The notes: generated by a model not told the origin, from the letters alone. DNA of 64,000 bases from Paenibacillus yonginensis (GCF_001685395.1 NZ_CP014167.1:4596001-4660000), one strand, 5' to 3'; counted from the first letter of the stretch, positions 1 through 9,509 are shown. Made by a program: numbers and translations.

Positions 1-1
1 G

Positions 2-436
2 AAATGGCCGGATGTCCAGGCCGACCTTGGGGAGCACGACTTCACGTATTCGCTGCTTCCGCATGAGGGCGACTGGCGCACCAGCCATATCGTCCGCCAT
101 GCCGCCGAGCTGAACCTGGACATGCCTGTGCTTCAGCTTGAAGCCGGTAAAGCTGGTTCCCGTCCTTCTGCCGGATCGCTGATTGCTTTCGAAAGCACCC
201 ATGTGGTGCTGGATACGGTCAAAGCGGCGGAAGACGGAAACGGCACGATCCTGCGGTTCTACGAATCCTCCGGCGGACGCGAACAGGTCAGTGTGCAAGG
301 GCCGCCGGCTTCCGGCAGCAGGAAGGCTTACCTGTCCAACGCACTGGAAGAGCAGGTGGAAGAGCTGCCAACGGAAGACGGGAAAATTTCGCTTTCGTTT
401 GCCCCTTACGAAATCAAAACCGTGCTGCTGAAATAA
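2..436 (+). CDS. GH38 alpha-mannosidase, C-terminal part (cut by window edge)
   Basis: An open frame enters from the left edge and stops at TAA 434-436. The visible ~144 residues read as the C-terminal beta-sandwich of GH38 alpha-mannosidases: an F-T-Y-S-L-L-P-H-E-G-D-W segment, an S-L-I-A-F-E core, and an ending that resembles the family's last strand (A-P-Y-E-I-K-T-V-L-L). The catalytic N-terminal domain lies outside the window. It precedes a GH125 exo-mannosidase, a clan GH-A hydrolase and a second complete GH38 enzyme in the same orientation, so it probably belongs to a mannoside or N-glycan degradation operon. The internal ATG at 122 is not the start, because the upstream frame is open and homologous. 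Confidence 0.8.
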   Translation, partial: KWPDVQADLGEHDFTYSLLPHEGDWRTSHIVRHAAELNLDMPVLQLEAGKAGSRPSAGSLIAFESTHVVLDTVKAAEDGNGTILRFYESSGGREQVSVQGPPASGSRKAYLSNALEEQVEELPTEDGKISLSFAPYEIKTVLLK

Positions 437-620
437 CACGAACCATAGAGCATTAGAATCGACTGTAAATCGTGCAAGGAAATAGAGAGCAAGATAAAGG
501 TTAAGCTTAAGCCGCAAGATTAGCTATGAAATAAGCATGCCCAGAAACGGAGGAGGCCGGCGAAGGCCGGTCCTTCCCTCATTTTTACAACTTTTTCAAA
601 AGCAAAGGAGCGTATTTCAC

Positions 621-1940
621 TTGGAACAATTCAGACTGCCTAAAATCCCGATGCCCAAGCTGGAGCTGCCGCAGGCCATCCAGGAAGTGATCCGCGAAGC
701 GGAAGAGAAGCTGGCCCACCGGCCCAAGCTGCTTCAACTGTTTAAGAACTGTTTTCCGAACACGCTTGAAACGACTACAAAATTGATGGAAGACGGCACC
801 ACTTTCGTTATCACAGGCGATATCCCGGCTTCCTGGCTGCGCGACTCGGTCGAGCAGGTCATTCATTATGTGCCTTTTGCCAAAGAGGACAAAGACCTGC
901 AGCGCATTATCAGCGGCCTGATCAAACGCCATGTGAATTACGTCCTGATCGACCCTTACGCAAATGCGTTTAACGAATCGGCCAACGACTGGCACTGGAA
1001 CACGACGGACGTGACGGACATGTCCCCATGGGTTTGGGAGCGCAAATTCGAAATCGACTCGCTGTGTTTTGTGGTCCGCCTGGCTTACCAGTATTGGAAA
1101 GAAACCGAGCTGACGGATATTTTTGACGCGAACTTCAAGAAAGCGATCCGTACGATTGTCGATCTGTTCAAAACCGAGCAGCACCACTTTGAGAAATCCC
1201 CGTACCGCTTTACGCGCAACAACGGCATTTTGACCGATTCCCTGCGCAATAATGGCCTTGGCATGCCGGTTAACTACACGGGGATGATCTGGTCCGGTTT
1301 CCGTTCCAGCGATGATGCCTGCGATTTCCACTATAATGTACCGGGTAACATGTTTGCCGTTGTGGCTCTGCGCCAAATGCAGGAATTTGCCGAGTGGGTA
1401 TTCCGCGACATGGATTTGCTGGCTGAGCTTAAAGAGCTGGAAATCGAAGTTAATCACGGCATCCAGCTGTACGGCATTTACCGCCATCCGGAATTCGGTC
1501 CGATTTACGCTTACGAGACCGACGGTTTCGGCAACTACTGCCTGATGGACGACGCCGGCACACCGGGCCTGATGTCGATTCCTTACCTGGGTTATACAAC
1601 GGCGGACGATCCGATCTATCAAAATACAAGACGATTTGCGCTGAGCAAAGAGAATCCGTTCTATTACGAAGGCAAAGTGGCCAAAGGGATCGGCAGCCCG
1701 CATACGCCGGAAGATTATATCTGGCATATGGCGCTTTCCATGCAGGGCATTACGGCGCAAACAGCGGAAGAAAAGCTGGAAATGATCGCGATGCTGGAAG
1801 CGACCGACGCGGACACCGGCTTTATGCATGAAGGTTTCCATGCGGACGATCCAACGATTTTTACGAGAAAGTGGTTTGCCTGGTCGAACAGCCTGTTCTC
1901 CCAGCTTGTCTATAAAGCGATGAAGGACGGTTTGCTATGA
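621..1940 (+). CDS. GH125 exo-alpha-1,6-mannosidase (metal-independent)
   Basis: Matches the DUF1237/GH125 family, inverting exo-alpha-1,6-mannosidases acting on mannosides and trimmed N-glycans. Visible landmarks: I-P-A-S-W-L-R-D-S near the N-terminus, D-W-H-W-N, F-R-S-S-D-D (the family acid region) and M-H-E-G-F-H-A-D-D-P followed by R-K-W-F-A-W-S-N near the C-terminus (the base region). The start is taken as TTG 621 because AAAGGAG lies at 604-610 at good spacing. An in-frame ATG at 537 has no ribosome site and would add a non-homologous Arg/Pro-rich leader. This gives ~439 aa, the usual family length, with no signal peptide, so it is cytoplasmic. It overlaps the next gene by ATGA (1937-1940), indicating translational coupling. 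Confidence 0.87.
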   Translation: MEQFRLPKIPMPKLELPQAIQEVIREAEEKLAHRPKLLQLFKNCFPNTLETTTKLMEDGTTFVITGDIPASWLRDSVEQVIHYVPFAKEDKDLQRIISGLIKRHVNYVLIDPYANAFNESANDWHWNTTDVTDMSPWVWERKFEIDSLCFVVRLAYQYWKETELTDIFDANFKKAIRTIVDLFKTEQHHFEKSPYRFTRNNGILTDSLRNNGLGMPVNYTGMIWSGFRSSDDACDFHYNVPGNMFAVVALRQMQEFAEWVFRDMDLLAELKELEIEVNHGIQLYGIYRHPEFGPIYAYETDGFGNYCLMDDAGTPGLMSIPYLGYTTADDPIYQNTRRFALSKENPFYYEGKVAKGIGSPHTPEDYIWHMALSMQGITAQTAEEKLEMIAMLEATDADTGFMHEGFHADDPTIFTRKWFAWSNSLFSQLVYKAMKDGLL

Positions 1941-4900
1941 GCATAAGCCGGAACATCGTCATTTTGTTTGATGCAGAGTTTCCTGCAGCCGGCTCTCTGC
2001 CGGCTCAGGGAGCTTTTGACGATTTTGAGGGCGTGCGGACGGTTACGGCCGAAGGTTTGGCTGAAGCGCTGCGCGGATTGGATAACGGATGTTTCGTGAA
2101 CCTGCATGCGCCGTATTTCCCGAAAGCGGCCTGGACGGAGATCGCAGCTTTCCTGCACAGAGGCGGAAGCCTGATCAACGCGGGCGGCGCGCCGTTTAAG
2201 CAGGCTGTCCGCAGGGAGCAGGGGCAGTGGGCAGCCGAACAGCCGCAAACGGCTTACCATCAGGAGCTGTACATTCATGAGGCGCTGCCGGTGGACGGCT
2301 CTAAGATCACAGCTTTGCAAGCTTTAGACACGGTGCCCGTGCTGGCAGGGTCCGAGTCCCTGTTTGAAGCGGCGGACAGCTGGAACCTGGTTCCGCATAC
2401 GACGCGCAGCAGCGACCTGCCGGAGCAAATGGGCTCGGCAGGCCCGATGAGCACGCAGATTTATCCGCTGCTCAAAGGGATCAGCGCGGAAGGCCGCGAA
2501 GTTGCCGCTCCGGTCATTTTATGGGAGAACTCGCGGGTTACTTTCGCGGGCTCGCGCTGGATGTTTATCGGCCTGCCGCTGACCGCCTCCTTCTGGGAAC
2601 AGGGCGGAGCCGGCAAACTGATCAGCTGGGCGGCGTTCTGCGCCAAAGGTGTAACCGAGCTGAGCCTGAAGCCGAATTATGCTTCCTATGCGCCGGGCGA
2701 GCCGGTTACGCTGACGCTGCAGACGCAAATTTTGCAGCGCGGCAATGAACGCAAGGCAGCGCCGGAGCTGTGGAGCTTCGAACTGAGCGTACGGCCGGAA
2801 GGCGGAGCTGAAGGCAGCGCAGAGGCAGAAGGCTGGAGCCACGGCTTTAAGGCTCCGGTGACCGGCGAGCAGAATTTTGTGCGCCTGCCGGTGCCGCTGA
2901 CGATTCGCGCCGGCTTGTACCATGCGGAACTGCGCGCCGAAGGGCCGGATGGCGAAGTGCGTGTGCTGCGCCAGGGCTTCTGGGGCCGCGACGACGCTCT
3001 GCTGGCCGAAGGCACGCCGATTACGCGCAGCCGCGATTATTTTGTGAAGGACGGCCGGCCGCTGCCGGTTGTCGGCATGACTTATATGACCTCGGACGTA
3101 GCCCGGAAATTCCTGTTCCTGCCGAACGTTGACGTTTGGGACCGCGATATGGCCCAAATGGCGAAAGCCGGCATCAACTGGATCCGCACCGGCGTCTGGA
3201 CGGCTTACCGCAATATCATGCAGGTAGACGGCCATGTGTCGGAGGAAGTGCTGCGGGCGATCGACGCCTTCTTCCTGACGGCGAAGCGCCACGGCCTCCA
3301 AGTGACGTTTACCTTCTTCTCCTTCACGCCGGAAACGTGGGAAGGGGTGAACCCTTACCTCGATCCGCAAAGCGTGGAAGCGCAAAAGCGGTTTATCCGC
3401 GCCATCGTCAGCCGCCATACGGCAACGACGCATGTGGATTGGGATTTGATCAACGAACCGTCGATGTTTGATCCGCCGCGCATCTTCTCGGACGGCCCGC
3501 GTTCCGCGCGTGATCCGTTTGAGCGCGAAGCTTTCGTGAAATGGCTGGAGCAGCGCCACGGCCGGATCGAAGACCTGCAGGCGGCCTGGAACATGTCACC
3601 GAAGCAGCTGCCGGACTTCGCTTCTGTTACGATTCCGGAGCCGGAGGAGATCAACTTCGACGTGCAGGATATGCACCGGGCCAAGAAGGGAACACGCTGG
3701 CTGGATTACTGCCTCTTCTCCATGGAGATGCACAATGTCTGGGCCAAGCAGCTTGTGGCGACTATTAAAGACCTGTGTCCGGATCATCTGGTGGTCGTAG
3801 GGCAGGACGAAGCGCTTGGCGCGCAGCGTCCGTCGCCGTTTTTCTATGAGGAAGCGGTGGACTATACGACTGTTCACTCCTGGTGGCTGAACGATTATCT
3901 GGTTTGGGACGGCGTGTTCGCGAAGACGCCAAACAAACCGAACCTGATCCAGGAGACCGGCATCATGTACGTGGAGACGCCGGACGGCCGAGCCAAACGG
4001 TCTGAAGCAGAGCTGCGGAACATTCTGGAGCGCAAATATGCTTATGCTTTCTCGACAGGCGGAGCAGGCGCGATTCATTGGATCTGGAACACCAACTTCT
4101 ATATGGATAACGCCAATGAATCCCACATCGGCGCCCTGCGTGCGGATGGAACGGAGAAGCCGGAAGCCGACGTTTCTTACGACTTCGGACGGTTTATCGC
4201 CGCAGCCCGCGATTTGTTCACGGACCGCGAGCTTGAGGAGATTGCGGTGGTCTTCCCGTATTCGAACGACTTCTCCAACCGGAAGCTGGCGTTTGAATCG
4301 ACGACCCGTACGATCCGGATTTTGACTTATGATTTGAAGCTGGCGAGCCGCGGGGCGTCCGAATACCATCTGGACGACCTCGCCGCTAATCCGCCGAAGC
4401 TGATCCTGCTGCCAAGCGCGCATAACCTGGACAGCGCGGCGCTGGAACGCCTGCTGGACATCGTCCGCGGCTCGGGCGCCACGCTTCTCGTCACGGGGCC
4501 GCTGGGCCTGGACGCTTACTGGCGTCCGACAGACCGCGCCGACGCCCTGCTGGGCGAACGCGTGCTTGGCAACGTCCGCCGCGAGGAAATGCTGGGCCTT
4601 GGCGGCAAAATGCTGCCGGTCTCCTACGGACACCGCCGCATTGCTGAAGTGGCGAAGGAAAGCTCCGCGGCCGCTTCCGCCGCAGCCATCGATGCCACCG
4701 AAGCCGCCAGCAAACGTGTGGACCGCGTAGTCGACTTGCCGCTCGGCAAGGGCCGTCTGATCTGGAGCCCGCTGCCGCTGGAGCTGAACGGACGGGATGA
4801 ACCAATCGCTGAGCTGTACCGCTATGCCGTTGCGGCAGCGGAAGTGAAGCCGGACATGGAATGGCTGTCCGCCGGCGATCTGCCGGGCGTGTATGGACGC

Positions 4901-5107
4901 AAGCTTACGTTTGCAGGCGGCGGCCTGTTCGTCTTTGTCTCCGAGTTCGGCTGGGACGCCGACGTGAAGATCAAAGACGCGGCGACTGGCAAGATCTACA
5001 GCTTTACGCTGGAGAGCGACCGCAGCGTATTGTTTGCAACCGACGTTGAAGGCCGGATTACAGCCGTTTACCGCCCGGATGAAGTTGAAATCCGGACGGA
5101 GGCCTAA
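1937..5107 (+). CDS. Large clan GH-A glycoside hydrolase (GH42/GH5-like)
   Basis: 1056 aa. An N-terminal ~360-residue region of beta-sandwich character precedes a (beta/alpha)8 hydrolase domain starting near L-P-V-V-G-M-T-Y. Two clan GH-A catalytic signatures are visible: W-D-L-I-N-E-P with Glu507 as probable acid/base, and N-L-I-Q-E-T-G with Glu673 as probable nucleophile. The C-terminal part looks like a beta-galactosidase-type trimerisation domain (L-I-L-L-P-S-A-H-N-L) followed by a small sandwich. No signal peptide is seen. It is coupled to the GH125 gene by a 4-base overlap. Residue-level substrate assignment is not possible; the mannosidase context suggests a beta-mannoside or beta-galactoside within a glycan. 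Automated annotation would probably say beta-galactosidase or cellulase-family protein. Confidence 0.7.
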   Translation: MSISRNIVILFDAEFPAAGSLPAQGAFDDFEGVRTVTAEGLAEALRGLDNGCFVNLHAPYFPKAAWTEIAAFLHRGGSLINAGGAPFKQAVRREQGQWAAEQPQTAYHQELYIHEALPVDGSKITALQALDTVPVLAGSESLFEAADSWNLVPHTTRSSDLPEQMGSAGPMSTQIYPLLKGISAEGREVAAPVILWENSRVTFAGSRWMFIGLPLTASFWEQGGAGKLISWAAFCAKGVTELSLKPNYASYAPGEPVTLTLQTQILQRGNERKAAPELWSFELSVRPEGGAEGSAEAEGWSHGFKAPVTGEQNFVRLPVPLTIRAGLYHAELRAEGPDGEVRVLRQGFWGRDDALLAEGTPITRSRDYFVKDGRPLPVVGMTYMTSDVARKFLFLPNVDVWDRDMAQMAKAGINWIRTGVWTAYRNIMQVDGHVSEEVLRAIDAFFLTAKRHGLQVTFTFFSFTPETWEGVNPYLDPQSVEAQKRFIRAIVSRHTATTHVDWDLINEPSMFDPPRIFSDGPRSARDPFEREAFVKWLEQRHGRIEDLQAAWNMSPKQLPDFASVTIPEPEEINFDVQDMHRAKKGTRWLDYCLFSMEMHNVWAKQLVATIKDLCPDHLVVVGQDEALGAQRPSPFFYEEAVDYTTVHSWWLNDYLVWDGVFAKTPNKPNLIQETGIMYVETPDGRAKRSEAELRNILERKYAYAFSTGGAGAIHWIWNTNFYMDNANESHIGALRADGTEKPEADVSYDFGRFIAAARDLFTDRELEEIAVVFPYSNDFSNRKLAFESTTRTIRILTYDLKLASRGASEYHLDDLAANPPKLILLPSAHNLDSAALERLLDIVRGSGATLLVTGPLGLDAYWRPTDRADALLGERVLGNVRREEMLGLGGKMLPVSYGHRRIAEVAKESSAAASAAAIDATEAASKRVDRVVDLPLGKGRLIWSPLPLELNGRDEPIAELYRYAVAAAEVKPDMEWLSAGDLPGVYGRKLTFAGGGLFVFVSEFGWDADVKIKDAATGKIYSFTLESDRSVLFATDVEGRITAVYRPDEVEIRTEA

Positions 5108-5260
5108 GCCCGCGAGCGAAGGCGTACAATCACGGCCGCTTAGGATTCTGCGACATCCGGGCGGCCCTTATGTCGGAATCTTATAATTGGTTCCCTGAAC
5201 CGGTTGGGTTAGTATAGGAACAAGCAGCTTTGGAAGTTTTGCTATAGAGGAGGAGCAGTT

Positions 5261-7996
5261 ATGAGCAAGAAAAAAGCCCATATCATTTCCCATACGCACT
5301 GGGACCGGGAATGGTATTTACCTTATGAGAAACACCACATGCGGCTGATCAGCCTGGTGGATTCCCTGCTGGACAAACTGGACGCGGGTACCGAGTTTAA
5401 AAGCTTTTACATGGATGGCCAAACCATCATCCTGGAGGATTATCTGCAGGTTCGTCCGGAGCAGCGCGAACGTCTGGAGAAACATATCAAGGACGGCCGG
5501 ATCATCATCGGCCCTTGGTACATTTTGCAGGACGCCTTCCTGACCAGCAGCGAAGCGAATGTCCGGAATATGCAGGTGGGCCACCACGACGCCAAACGTT
5601 ACGGCGTACCAGCTAAAGTCGGCTACTATCCGGATACGTTCGGCCTGACAGGCCAAACGCCGCAGCTGATGAAGCAGTCCGGCATTAACAACGTATTTTT
5701 TGGCCGCGGCGTGAAGCCGACTGGCTTCAACAACATGGTTTCGGACAGCGGCTACGAGTCTTCGTTCTCCGAGCTGATCTGGGAAGGGCCGGACGGCTCC
5801 AAGGTGCTCGGCATTTTGTTCGCGAACTGGTATTCCAACGGCAACGAGGTACCGGTGGACGAGCAGGAAGCGAAAGCTTACTGGGAGCGCAAGCTGGCCG
5901 ACGCGGAGAAATACGCCTCCACCGGCGAGCTGCTGTTCATGAACGGCGTTGACCACCAGCCAGTGCAGCTGGACCTGCCTGAAGCGATCGAAACCGCGAA
6001 AAAGCTGTACCCGGAGGTGGAGTTCATCCACTCCAACTTCCCGGATTACATCGACGCTGTAGAACAAGCAGTTGACCGCGAGCTTTCCAGCGTTAGAGGC
6101 GAGCTGCGCAGCCAGCGCACCGACGGCTGGGGAACACTCGTTAATACCGCGTCTGCGCGGATTTACCTGAAACAAATGAATCAGAAGGGCCAAGCCCTGC
6201 TGGAAAAAGTCGCCGAGCCGCTGGCCTCCCTGGCCGACCTGCTGGGTAAACCTTACCCGCATCATACGTTTACTTATGCCTGGAAAACGCTGATGCAAAA
6301 CCACCCGCACGACAGCATCTGCGGCTGCAGCGTTGATGAAGTGCACCGCGAAATGGTGACCCGCTTCGACAAAAGCCGTCACGTAACCGAAACGATTATC
6401 GACGACAGCAAACAGACGATTGCGGATGCGGTCGACACGACTGTGTTCAGCAAATACGGCGAAGATCCGGTACCTTTGGTAGCGTTCAACACCTCCGGCT
6501 GGGACCGCAGCGGCGTCATCTCCGTTGAGGTGGATGCAGCCCGTCTTTACTTCCGTGAAAATCTTGGCCTCGAAGAAACCACCCGCCGCATGAGCAGCGT
6601 CGATTTGTCCGGCCGAGTGCTGGTGGACGCCGAAGGCAACGTGATTCCTTGCACGGTGGAAGACCTGGGCCTGCTGTTCGGCTACGACCTGCCGGACGAC
6701 AAATTCCGTCAGCCTTACAGCTGCCGCCGCGTGCGGCTTACGTTCGAAGCGGCTAACGTGCCTGCGCTCGGGCTTAAAACCTTTGCCTGGGTACGCAGCT
6801 CCGCAGCGGCATCTGCATCCGCATCTGCCAAAACTTCTCTGCTTGCGGGCAGCCGCACGCTGGAGAACGGCAAACTTAAAGTGGAGATTGCGGACAACGG
6901 CTCCTTCACTTTGACTGACAAACAAACCGGCCGCGTGTACCGCGATCTCGGCATTTACGAGAATGTCGGCGACATCGGCAACGAATACATGTTCCGCCAG
7001 CCGGACGGCGAAGAAGCGCTGACCACGCGCGGCTTGAAAGCCGACATTAACGTGATCGAGGATACGCCTTACCGCGCTTCCGTAGAAATCGTGCATCATT
7101 GGGAGATCCCGGCGTCGGCGGATGAGAAGCTGGACCAAGAACAGCGCGAGCTCATCTGGTATCCGAACCGTAAGGCGCAGCGCTCCAAAGAGCTGATTCC
7201 TTTTACGATCCGTACAATTGTTTCCTTGAGCAAAAACGGAAAAGGCGTTTCGATCGAAACTTCCTTTAACAACCAGGCTAAGGATCACCGTCTGCGGGCT
7301 TTGTTCCCAACGGATCTGCAGGCTGCGGTTCACAACGTCGATTCCATGTTTGAGATCGCCAAACGTGACACTGTTCCGGCCGAGGAATGGGAGAACCCAA
7401 GCAATACGCAGCATCAGCAGGCGTTTGTGGATGTCAGCGAAACGGGTGCCGGTTTGACTGTTGCCAACCTGGGACTTAACGAATACGAGGTTCTGCGCGA
7501 CGGCCGCAACACGATTGCCGTAACGCTGCTTCGCGCTACGGGCGAGCTTGGCGACTGGGGCCTGTTCCCAACGCCGGAAGCGCAGTGCCTGGGTGAGCAC
7601 ACCGTTCACATGGAAGTCATTCCGCACAACGGTGACGGCATTCGTTCCGGGGCCTATGCCGAAGCGTACCAGTTCCAGATACCTTGGACGGCAGCCCAAA
7701 CCGGCGTACACGCAGGCAGCGTAACGCCTGACTATGCGCCTCTGGCGTGGAACGGCCAAGAGCTGGCTTTCTCTTCCCTCAAAGTGAGCGAGGAATCCGG
7801 CGACCTGATGTTCCGCTGGTACAACATGGACAGCAGCAGTGCGGAATTGTCTTTTGCCTTCAAGCCAGTGAACGGCTCCTATTACAAGAGCAACATCCTG
7901 GAGGAGCAGGGTGAAGCGCTCCAGCCTGCGAACGACGGCAGCCTGACCCTTCCGGTTGGTCCTTGCGAGATTGTGACGGTAGGAGTTAGCAAATAA
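5261..7996 (+). CDS. GH38 alpha-mannosidase (MngB-like)
   Basis: 911 aa, complete. The N-terminus has the zinc-binding H-T-H-W-D-R-E-W motif (His11, His13, Asp15), and Y-Y-P-D-T-F-G carries the probable nucleophile Asp125. H-P-H-D-S-I-C-G-C-S, another GH38 metal-site segment, follows in the three-helix region, and the rest is beta-sandwich. The size and the H-T-H-W-D-R-E-W-Y start resemble bacterial MngB/YbgG-type enzymes that cleave 2-O-mannosylglycerate or short mannosides. No signal peptide. A strong ribosome site GAGGAGGAG lies just upstream of ATG 5261. A separate 150-bp gap and a following terminator suggest it can be its own unit or the last gene of the mannoside operon. Confidence 0.9.
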   Translation: MSKKKAHIISHTHWDREWYLPYEKHHMRLISLVDSLLDKLDAGTEFKSFYMDGQTIILEDYLQVRPEQRERLEKHIKDGRIIIGPWYILQDAFLTSSEANVRNMQVGHHDAKRYGVPAKVGYYPDTFGLTGQTPQLMKQSGINNVFFGRGVKPTGFNNMVSDSGYESSFSELIWEGPDGSKVLGILFANWYSNGNEVPVDEQEAKAYWERKLADAEKYASTGELLFMNGVDHQPVQLDLPEAIETAKKLYPEVEFIHSNFPDYIDAVEQAVDRELSSVRGELRSQRTDGWGTLVNTASARIYLKQMNQKGQALLEKVAEPLASLADLLGKPYPHHTFTYAWKTLMQNHPHDSICGCSVDEVHREMVTRFDKSRHVTETIIDDSKQTIADAVDTTVFSKYGEDPVPLVAFNTSGWDRSGVISVEVDAARLYFRENLGLEETTRRMSSVDLSGRVLVDAEGNVIPCTVEDLGLLFGYDLPDDKFRQPYSCRRVRLTFEAANVPALGLKTFAWVRSSAAASASASAKTSLLAGSRTLENGKLKVEIADNGSFTLTDKQTGRVYRDLGIYENVGDIGNEYMFRQPDGEEALTTRGLKADINVIEDTPYRASVEIVHHWEIPASADEKLDQEQRELIWYPNRKAQRSKELIPFTIRTIVSLSKNGKGVSIETSFNNQAKDHRLRALFPTDLQAAVHNVDSMFEIAKRDTVPAEEWENPSNTQHQQAFVDVSETGAGLTVANLGLNEYEVLRDGRNTIAVTLLRATGELGDWGLFPTPEAQCLGEHTVHMEVIPHNGDGIRSGAYAEAYQFQIPWTAAQTGVHAGSVTPDYAPLAWNGQELAFSSLKVSEESGDLMFRWYNMDSSSAELSFAFKPVNGSYYKSNILEEQGEALQPANDGSLTLPVGPCEIVTVGVSK

Positions 7997-8041
7997 ATAG
8001 GATGAGAAGCTGAAGTTATAACAGCTTTTAACCATAAGTGA

Positions 8042-8080
8042 CCAGCCGCCAGATATCTACTGGCGGCTGGTTATTTTTTT
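8042..8080 (+). terminator. Rho-independent terminator after GH38 gene
   Basis: Perfect 11-bp stem (CCAGCCGCCAG / CTGGCGGCTGG) followed by TTATTTTTTT. A weaker hairpin (AAGCTG...CAGCTTTT) sits just upstream at about 8008-8030. Confidence 0.9.
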
Positions 8081-8199
8081 GTCGAATTCTTTCCTAGGGA
8101 ATCTCTACTTCGTAAATTCCTCTAAGTCCCTATCCGATAATATTCCATATTTTCGCTCAAGCTGGAGGGCTGTGGGATGAGGCGGCTAATGGTTCGGTC

Positions 8200-8295
8200 A
8201 TGATTTGGCTTGGATACGTGGTCTTGTTTCTTGTCGGCCTCTTTTTTCTCGGAGAGTTCGCTTTCGCCGTGATTAAGGGGATAGCGGAGTTGTAA
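8200..8295 (+). CDS. Possible 31-aa single-pass membrane peptide
   Basis: ATG 8200 opens a 31-codon frame ending TAA 8293-8295. The product is almost entirely one hydrophobic helix (W-L-G-Y-V-V-L-F-L-V-G-L-F-F-L-G) with a short polar tail. The frame is too short for routine gene calling. The ribosome site is not convincing: GGAGGG lies ~30 bases upstream and only GAGGCGG is nearer. It sits alone between the GH38 terminator and the promoter of the thioredoxin-like gene. It could be a genuine small membrane protein or chance; no family was recognised. Confidence 0.3.
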   Translation: MIWLGYVVLFLVGLFFLGEFAFAVIKGIAEL

Positions 8296-8391
8296 GGGGA
8301 TTAAACGAAAATGATCCGCTCCAGGTTGGCGAACCGGTGGGCGGGTCAAGATCTGTTAACTCGATTTGTGTTGCCTGGATACCCGGAGTAT

Positions 8392-8420
8392 TTCACCTGG
8401 TCACACGACTGTGGTAAAAT
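8392..8420 (+). promoter_or_regulatory. Sigma-A-type promoter for thioredoxin-like gene
   Basis: TTCACC (-35), a 17-base spacer and TAAAAT (-10) preceded by TGG (extended -10), about 70 bases upstream of the start at 8494. Confidence 0.55.
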
Positions 8421-8493
8421 CCAGAATACATATACGGACTGGCAACAAAGCAGAAACATCAAGACTACGGGTTCAAGAAAGGAGCTGATTCGC

Positions 8494-8823
8494 ATGCCGC
8501 TCAAAGAAATTACCGAGCAGGAGCTGCTTCAAAGCCTGGACAGCAATCAGGAGCGCCAGGCGGTCCTGTTCTTCACCCCGATGTGTGGAACATGCCAGGT
8601 AGGCGAAAGAATGCTGGAGGTTGTGGAGGCTACAGGACGAAGCGTTCCCCTGTATAAGCTGAACATCAATTATGCGCCGAAGCTGCGGGAGCAGTGGAGA
8701 ATCGAAAGTGTGCCGGGCGTGGCGGTCATGCAGGGCGGTGAGCTGCTGCATAAGGAGTATGCGATGCGTTCGGTGGATCATTTGTTTGAATATCTGCGGG
8801 AGGATAAGCTTTATCCGGTTTGA
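8494..8823 (+). CDS. Thioredoxin-family protein
   Basis: 109 aa. A thioredoxin fold with the redox motif C-G-T-C (Cys31, Cys34) following V-L-F-F-T-P-M, and a cis-proline loop S-V-P-G-V. There is no signal peptide, so it probably acts in the cytoplasm as a thiol-disulfide reductant or YbbN/YtpP-like protein. The start was placed at ATG 8494 because AGAAAGGAG lies at 8476-8484. An open upstream extension to 8311 lacks a ribosome site, lacks homology, and would overlap the promoter. The next gene is a nitroreductase, suggesting a redox neighbourhood, although each seems to have its own signals. Confidence 0.85.
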   Translation: MPLKEITEQELLQSLDSNQERQAVLFFTPMCGTCQVGERMLEVVEATGRSVPLYKLNINYAPKLREQWRIESVPGVAVMQGGELLHKEYAMRSVDHLFEYLREDKLYPV

Positions 8824-8930
8824 TGAAAGGCGCCGGCAGGTTTAAAATATATTGTATTCATAGGCAGCAACTGTCCTGTACAATAGCAGGATTCATTGAT
8901 CATAATTCCACTGGAAGGGAAGAATCGGAC

Positions 8931-9509
8931 ATGAATGTATTTGAAGCGATCCGCACACGTCGGAGCATTGGGAAAGTAACGGGGGAGGCCGTTTCCAAGG
9001 AATTGATCGAACGGATTCTGGAGGCGGGCACCTGGGCGCCGAACCACCGCCGGACAGAGCCTTGGCAATTTTTTGTGATGAGAGGGAAAGGACGCAATAA
9101 GCTGGCGAAGGCTTTGGCGGAAATCGCCAGACTCGAGGCCGGGGAAGTTAGTGCAGAACAGGCAGCGGAGCTGCTGACCAAAGCGGAAGAGAAAGTGAAA
9201 CGGGCTCCGGTTATTATCGGCGTGGCCGTCCAGCCTTCCGATAAGCCTGGTGTAGTGGAGCTGGAAGAATATGCGGCGGTGGCCGCGGCTATCCAGAACA
9301 TGCTGCTTGAAATCCATGGGCTGAACTTGGCCGCTGTATGGAGAACCGGCGAGCAGGCTTATCATCCGGTAATGAGCCAGACCTTCGGTCTTGGCGATAA
9401 AGGGAAAATGCTGGGATTCCTCTATATCGGCTACCCCGCTGTGAAAGAGCTCCCGGAGGGGAAACGCACGTCCTTTGCGGACAAAACGGTTTGGGTTGAT
9501 CAGGCCTAA
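8931..9509 (+). CDS. Nitroreductase-family flavoprotein (YdjA/TdsD-like)
   Basis: 192 aa. The N-terminal R-T-R-R-S-I motif binds the FMN phosphate, and A-P-N-H-R-R-T-E-P-W is typical of the small one-domain YdjA-like nitroreductases. The C-terminal G-F-L-Y-I-G-Y-P matches the family. It likely forms an FMN homodimer reducing nitro or quinone compounds with NAD(P)H. The start at ATG 8931 follows GGAAGGGA at suitable distance. A TACAAT -10-like element lies ~60 bases upstream. Physiological substrate unknown. Confidence 0.85.
   Translation: MNVFEAIRTRRSIGKVTGEAVSKELIERILEAGTWAPNHRRTEPWQFFVMRGKGRNKLAKALAEIARLEAGEVSAEQAAELLTKAEEKVKRAPVIIGVAVQPSDKPGVVELEEYAAVAAAIQNMLLEIHGLNLAAVWRTGEQAYHPVMSQTFGLGDKGKMLGFLYIGYPAVKELPEGKRTSFADKTVWVDQA

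Noticed and set aside
585..1841. 418-codon open frame antisense to the GH125 gene
   Set aside because: Same shadow effect; the opposite strand carries conserved GH125 motifs and the translation here is non-protein-like.
5318..8035. 905-codon open frame antisense to the GH38 alpha-mannosidase
   Set aside because: It is the antiparallel shadow of a well-supported enzyme gene in GC-rich codons; its translation is rich in Arg/His/Gln/Val runs with no recognisable domain and no ribosome site.
8311..8493. N-terminal extension of the thioredoxin-like protein
   Set aside because: It covers the promoter and has no ribosome site; the conserved fold starts right after ATG 8494.
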